From Benincasa hispida (taxonomy: Eukaryota > Streptophyta > Magnoliopsida > Cucurbitales > Cucurbitaceae), in NCBI RefSeq assembly GCF_009727055.1, contig NC_052351.1:55283544-55347543 (forward strand): a stretch of DNA of 64,000 bases, given 5' to 3'. The notes under the pieces were generated by a model, which worked only from the letters and a program-made list of their open reading frames with translations, was not told the origin of the DNA and did no database searches. Shown piece by piece: positions 62,161 through 64,000 of the stretch. Position 1 is the first letter of the stretch, and every line of letters begins with the position of its first letter. Made by a program: the position numbers and the translations under genes.

Positions 62161-64000
62161 TGACCGGAATATAAACGATATACATTCTAAATAAAAGTTA
62201 TGCATAATACAATTCAACAACAACATGCTCAGTATACAATAAAGCATAGAGAAGAGGTTCATTACCAGAGGAAGACGATATTCGAATGTATGAACCCACG
62301 GTAGTGGAAGAATTCCACCGATCTACCAGCACCCCGGCGAATCTCTCGTCTGATACTGCACAATCCGAACGTACACGACCAAGAAGACGGGGACAACACC
62401 ACCAATAGGGAGACCCAGGTATCCTCAGCGTCAAAAACCCAGAGAGTGGGCTATGGTGAGTTTGGTAGAAGACGGAGGAGACGAAATCATGTAGACGACA
62501 AGCGCGCACGAGAAGAACTTCGCTATTGTATAACGGGGACGCTTATCGTATAGTAAAATTACACAATCGTTTAGGAAAATTGGACGATCATTTAGGAAAC
62601 TGATGTATGATCGTTTAAGGGACGCGTGAATTAGACGATCGTTTAGACGACTGAGAAGCTATCGTATAGGCTCTCGAAAATCAGTCTTTCACGTTTTCTT
62701 TTTGGGCGCGAGATTCTTTTTGCACAACTCAATTTCTTCACAAATTGAAAATGATTTTCAACTTGTATCCCGCCGGTTATCATAACCTTCGGTGCCCACG
62801 ATCCCATTTACTAAACGTGAAAATTGGTTAATTAAAAAATAATTAATCAATTAATTTATTTAATGAATATAATCATATTATATTTATATCCTATAGTTTG
62901 ATATCATATATCTACTATAGTATTTTTTCTATATTTGATATAAATCATATTTATATCTAATTTCCTCCAAAACAATGTATCTGATACATTTAGCAAATTA
63001 TATCATATATAATTAGCCATTCCAATTATATCATATATAATTGTACTCCTCTTGTCAATTTGAACATTTCAAATTAACCCAAACACTAGTTATCGACTTT
63101 ATCCAAGCTACCCAGGTAACCTAATGGACCTGTGGCTCGAAGCTCCAATGGTACATGAATAGTTGACTGAACTCTTTAGCTACGAGATTCACCATCCATT
63201 AACTGTCAGTAATTCTACTAAAGACCAACAATTGAATTCTTCTTACCACATATATATTTCTGTGTCCATTGGATATAACTAATCATGAGTACGATGACCC
63301 TTCACAGATGCTCGTAAGTACAATTGGGCCAATTTACCGTTTTGCTCCTATAGTTACATCTCACTTCTTAAGTATCACTGATTCCTCTAATGAACAATAT
63401 AACATAGTCCAATTATGTGTGAACACCTCTCGGGCCAAGAGAAGGCGTGTGGCGCCACATCGTTCAAGCCTCGGAATCAGCCCTTAAGGGAGCCATCTAT
63501 CTACTTACCCCTACCTCGGGGAAGGAGTGAATTCCTTCTTGTGTAGCTGAGTTTCCAGCTCCCAAATCAGACGCATCTCCAAAATGATAGGTTTGAATCA
63601 ACGACTTGGCCACTCGCACCCATACAAATCAAATGACCGCCCTCAATGGCAGGTGTTCTCAACTCACTCAGATTTGAGGTCATGTTACCTATGGTCATCT
63701 TAGTGAAGTAAAGTCTCTGTCATGAACGGTGTTATATAACGAGACATTAACACTTCGTGGTCAGGTTTTATATAAACTCTTTGTATAGGATGCCCCCGCT
63801 CGCATGTCCTCAACACGAATGATCAGGATTAGATCACTGTGGTAAGCCACAACACTTGTGACCATTCCATAAAGCGGGTCGCGTCCGTAGCGTTATCAGG
63901 ATAAAGTTTCCCTCTTATATTCATATACTACAGACTATTTTGGTTATCACTCAAGACATGATCCACTTGTATGTCATCACATACATGTTTTAGTCACATA
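62161..64000 (-). repeat. LTR D, same family as A-C, runs off the window
   Basis: Starts TGACCGGAATAT after TATAG and shares, in order, the ATTACCAG, GGATATAACTAATCA, CTCGTAAGTACA, CTCGGGCCAAGAG, AAGGGAG and GTGTAGCTGAG blocks with LTR C. The other end lies beyond 64000, so whether it is a solo LTR or part of a full element cannot be told. Confidence 0.8.
62523..62671. promoter_or_regulatory. Cluster of ~7 GATCGTTTAG motifs in LTR D
   Basis: The same motif as in LTR C at the corresponding place in the LTR, with different spacing. Confidence 0.6.

Overview
The window is nuclear DNA from a flowering plant. It is AT-rich, its genes have introns, and most of it is transposable-element sequence at different stages of decay. 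The one clearly intact host gene is INO80, the Swi2/Snf2-type chromatin-remodelling ATPase, on the minus strand (coding 5001..21950). I could follow it through 23 exons, in phase throughout, to a predicted 1525-residue protein, close to the length of Arabidopsis INO80. The gag and envelope-like relics look like families I associate with cucurbits (melon, cucumber and relatives). That placement is inference, not proof.

Layout. 1-5.0 kb: AT-rich intergenic DNA with a hAT-type MITE and a GC-rich minisatellite. 5.0-22.0 kb: INO80. Its introns hold a short Ty1/Copia element (14917..17044, with LTRs, primer-binding site and a GTCCT target duplication, antisense to the gene) and a TRIM-like mini-retrotransposon (10427..10733). 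One intron uses a GC-AG splice pair. 22.9-37.9 kb: a nested block. A non-autonomous Helitron is followed directly by what looks like a second, related Helitron. The second is interrupted by a hAT MITE and by a 9.4-kb LTR retrotransposon that carries only gag plus long tandem repeats (26324..35766).

38-45.5 kb: two related solo LTRs in opposite orientation (40084..41651 and 42060..44230), each with a perfect 5-bp target duplication, plus a 48/50-matching inverted repeat. 45.5-57.4 kb: the minus-strand relic of a Ty3/Gypsy element of Athila-like layout (integrase C-terminus, then an envelope-like/'putative plant transposon protein' reading frame). Three solo LTRs split it at separate points, and one of those is itself split by a fourth. 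58.0-58.5 kb: an unrecognised, frameshifted coding-like stretch. 59.4-59.9 kb: a third hAT MITE. 61.5-62.2 kb: a Mutator-like transposase fragment, cut at 62161 by another LTR of the same family, which runs off the window.

I found no operon-like or otherwise undescribed protein system. The interest lies in the readable order of nested insertions, the repeat arrays inside LTRs, and a large chromatin gene that has tolerated retroelements in its introns. Exon borders come from GT/GC-AG signals, reading-frame phase and remembered similarity to INO80. Element borders come from terminal motifs and target duplications read by eye.
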